The notes beneath the pieces are model-generated. The model did no database searches. It was not told the DNA's origin and worked only from the letters and a program-made list of their open reading frames with translations. This document shows positions 4,262 through 5,729 of a stretch of 5,729 bases of DNA, piece after piece; the stretch's first letter is position 1, and every line of letters begins with the position of its first letter. The position numbers were made by a program, and so were the translations under genes. The stretch spans positions 1-5,729 of the forward strand of contig JAJYSQ010000144.1 of the NCBI GenBank assembly GCA_021793495.1, read 5' to 3'. The DNA is from Actinomycetes bacterium (GTDB lineage: Bacteria; Actinomycetota; Actinomycetes; JAJYSQ01).

Positions 4262-5657
4262 CGGGGGCCTCCCCGCCCGCGGATTCGGCGGCCCGCGCGC
4301 CCAGCTGGGCGAGGAACGCGCGGCCCACCGAGCGGCGCCGGTCAGACCGCACGCGGGCCCGCTGTTCCTCCCGCAACCCAACCAGTTCCAGGACCACATC
4401 ACTGTCGGGTGGGAGGATGCCGGCCTGCACCAATTTCACCGCCGCGTCCGTCTGCGCCGCGGTGGTGGGCGTGGCCGGGTTGGTCCATCCGATGTCGATG
4501 TTGCGCGCCGACTCCGGCAGGTCCCCGTGCCGCCAGACCAGCGCCAGCCGCAGCACGTCCGCCCACGGCGTGGAAAACAGCCTCTGTTTGCGTTCGGCCT
4601 TTTTCACTAGTTGCGCCTCGGCCGACCGGATCGCGTCCGCGCTGGCAGGGTTGTCCGTGGTGTAGCCGAGGTACTGGGGCGGCACCGACAGCTGGGTCGC
4701 CATGATCCGCGCATACAGGTCCAAAACCTTGGTGAACGCGCCCGGGTCCCCGGCGTCGAACTGGCCGACCTGCGGCAGGTTGCCGTCCTCGTCCCGTTCC
4801 AGGCCCAGCACCCGGCCGATGTAGGTCTCCCACGCCCCGACCGGGTTGCCCTCTTGGTCCTCAAACGCGCCCTCCGAGGCACCGAGGATGTACCGCTGCG
4901 GCGCCGCGAAAAACTCGCGGGAGACCTCCATGCCCAGCAGGGTGCGGCAGGCCGCATCGGTGATGGACATGACCGCCGGGGTGATCTCGGAGCGGCCCGC
5001 CCGATCAGACACCCGCTGCCGGTTAGCGAACTGCACGACCGGCACCAGCCCGACCCCGTGGTCGTCCCGCTCCACCACCTGCCAGCCCGAGTCCACCTCC
5101 ACCAGGCTGATCGTCGCGTAGGGCAGGTACAGGGTCGCGGCCTGCCCGCCAGCGTCCTCGTACAGGCGCAACCCGGCAGTGACGGCCCGTGACCGCACGT
5201 CGTAGACCACCGCCATGTCCCGCGGCGACTCGATGGTGATCAGCGGTGGGCAGTCGCTCGTGCCGCACCCGCCCACCCCCACGCACGCGTAGGCGCGGCC
5301 GAACACGAACGCGTCCAGGTGGGCCAGCTGGGACTCGTGCCACAGCTGGTTGGCACCCCAGATCTCTGTCAGCTCGGAGGAATCGGAGCCGTCGGCGTAC
5401 CGGATCGCGTCGATGTCGAGCCGGTTCTCCAACGCATCCACGCCGATCTGAGGCCACCCGATGACCGTGTGCAGGCCACGCAGCTGCGGCGGAATCGAGA
5501 TGCCGAGGTCAGCGATGACCTGCTCGCCGTTGTAGTAGGCGTCCAGCAGCCCCAGGTCCCACCGCTGCGCCTGCACGTCGAACCGCAGCGCCTCGAACAC
5601 GGCCTGCTCGTCGTCCGACAGGGTCACCAGGGGCAGTTCGGGAATCGACACCGTCAC
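4245..5657 (-). CDS. Portal protein (SPP1 gp6-like family)
   Basis: This 470-residue protein should form the dodecameric ring at one capsid vertex through which terminase pumps DNA. Its length fits the actinophage gp6-like portals. Typical features in order: LLDAYYNGEQ near residue 40, GWPQIGVDALENRLDID (~67-83), LAHLDAFVFGRAYACVG (~111-127), an ITIESPRDMAVVYD segment, a β-rich wing region with LVPVVQFANRQR, the helical SEITPAVMSITDAACRTL, the EFFAAPQRYILG segment, and the conserved stem/clip region SVPPQYLGYT-NPASADAIRSAEAQLV. An Arg-rich region and an Ala/Gly/Glu/Pro C-terminal tail finish it. The GTG at 5657 overlaps an upstream-frame TGA as GTGA; the nearest SD-like GGGAGG (5677-5672) is 14 nt away, so coupling rather than a free SD probably drives initiation. 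A GTG at 5651 is a possible alternative. Confidence 0.93.
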   Translation of the reverse strand: MTVSIPELPLVTLSDDEQAVFEALRFDVQAQRWDLGLLDAYYNGEQVIADLGISIPPQLRGLHTVIGWPQIGVDALENRLDIDAIRYADGSDSSELTEIWGANQLWHESQLAHLDAFVFGRAYACVGVGGCGTSDCPPLITIESPRDMAVVYDVRSRAVTAGLRLYEDAGGQAATLYLPYATISLVEVDSGWQVVERDDHGVGLVPVVQFANRQRVSDRAGRSEITPAVMSITDAACRTLLGMEVSREFFAAPQRYILGASEGAFEDQEGNPVGAWETYIGRVLGLERDEDGNLPQVGQFDAGDPGAFTKVLDLYARIMATQLSVPPQYLGYTTDNPASADAIRSAEAQLVKKAERKQRLFSTPWADVLRLALVWRHGDLPESARNIDIGWTNPATPTTAAQTDAAVKLVQAGILPPDSDVVLELVGLREEQRARVRSDRRRSVGRAFLAQLGARAAESAGGEAPGEPGD

Positions 5658-5729
5658 CGCAGAATCACCGCCCTCCCGCGTCGCGTTCCGCCGCCGCTAC
5701 GGCGGCGGAACTTCGGATGGTTCATCACC
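5654..5729 (-). CDS. C-terminal end of the upstream gene, probably terminase large subunit
   Basis: A frame entering from the window edge ends in RAVILR and a TGA at 5656-5654, overlapping the portal GTG as GTGA, the same coupling used at two other junctions here. Its ~24 codons include MNHPKFRRRSGGG and are basic; 19 of 24 third positions are G or C, as in the real genes. A rival frame ends in EVPPP at a TAG (5699-5697) but has few G or C third positions. The identity as terminase large subunit rests only on the usual gene order before a portal, so it is inference. An ATG at 5725 could instead open a tiny 22-codon gene, which I think less likely. Confidence 0.5.
   Translation of the reverse strand, partial: VMNHPKFRRRSGGGTRRGRAVILR
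5685..5711 (-). other. Strong 12-bp stem-loop just upstream of the portal gene
   Basis: Positions 5685-5696 and 5700-5711 form a perfect 12-bp inverted repeat around a 3-nt loop (TAG on the minus strand). The arms are GTTCCGCCGCCG and its complement. It is the strongest hairpin in the window and lies 28 nt before the portal GTG, within the likely coding end of the upstream gene, where it encodes an RRRSGGG stretch. There is no U tract on the minus strand. It may attenuate or stabilise the transcript between terminase and portal, or may just reflect CGG/CCG-rich coding. Confidence 0.5.

Noticed and set aside
4262..4402. N-terminal extension of the MuF-like protein to an ATG at 4402
   Set aside because: The extra 47 residues overlap the portal C-terminus out of frame and are Trp/Arg/Pro-rich. 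The GTG at 4261 has an excellent SD (GGGGAGG, 6-nt spacer).
1..5729. tRNA genes, CRISPR arrays, insertion sequences, integrase, attachment site or anti-phage defence genes
   Set aside because: Reading both strands I found no cloverleaf pattern, regularly spaced repeat, transposase or recombinase motif. All the coding capacity is taken by head genes and one glycosyltransferase.

Overview
This window is a piece of the virion head-assembly module of a tailed, siphovirus-like phage or prophage. Every credible gene lies on the minus strand, so transcription runs from position 5729 down to 1. The DNA is very GC-rich, strongly prefers G or C at third codon positions, and uses GTG as the start codon for five of the seven complete genes. 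Together with the protein families present, this suggests a phage of a high-GC actinobacterium. The sequence does not show whether it is a free phage or an integrated prophage, and the host cannot be named.

In the direction of transcription the layout is: C-terminal end of an upstream gene, probably terminase large subunit by position (5729-5654); portal (5657-4245); MuF/gp7-like minor capsid protein (4261-3536); scaffolding protein (3474-2893); HK97-fold major capsid protein (2883-1930); a GT-B/GT4-type glycosyltransferase (1933-833); head-to-tail adaptor (823-443); head-to-tail stopper (446-99); and the first five codons of the next gene (16-1), probably a tail-completion protein. Apart from the glycosyltransferase this follows the SPP1 order gp6-gp7-gp11-gp13-gp15-gp16-gp17. 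It includes a separate scaffold and no recognisable prohead protease.

The genes work as one assembly line. The portal nucleates the procapsid. The scaffold directs polymerisation of the capsid protein, and the MuF protein is probably carried inside or on the portal. After packaging, the adaptor and stopper close the portal and form the tail docking site. The operon is tightly coupled: stop and start codons overlap as GTGA at three junctions, and at two others a TAG stop is embedded in the next Shine-Dalgarno sequence. The only real gaps are 61 nt before the scaffold, holding a strong stem-loop, and 82 nt before the last partial gene, holding several sequences complementary to that gene's ribosome binding site.

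The most notable feature is the intact glycosyltransferase inserted directly behind the capsid gene and coupled to it by a GTGA overlap. It is a candidate virion-glycosylation enzyme. Its first ~37 residues are an arginine-rich tail whose DNA looks like former intergenic sequence, with direct repeats, a stem-loop, and a Shine-Dalgarno placed exactly before a GTA codon where a normal start would be expected. I see no tRNA, CRISPR array, insertion sequence, integrase or attachment site.
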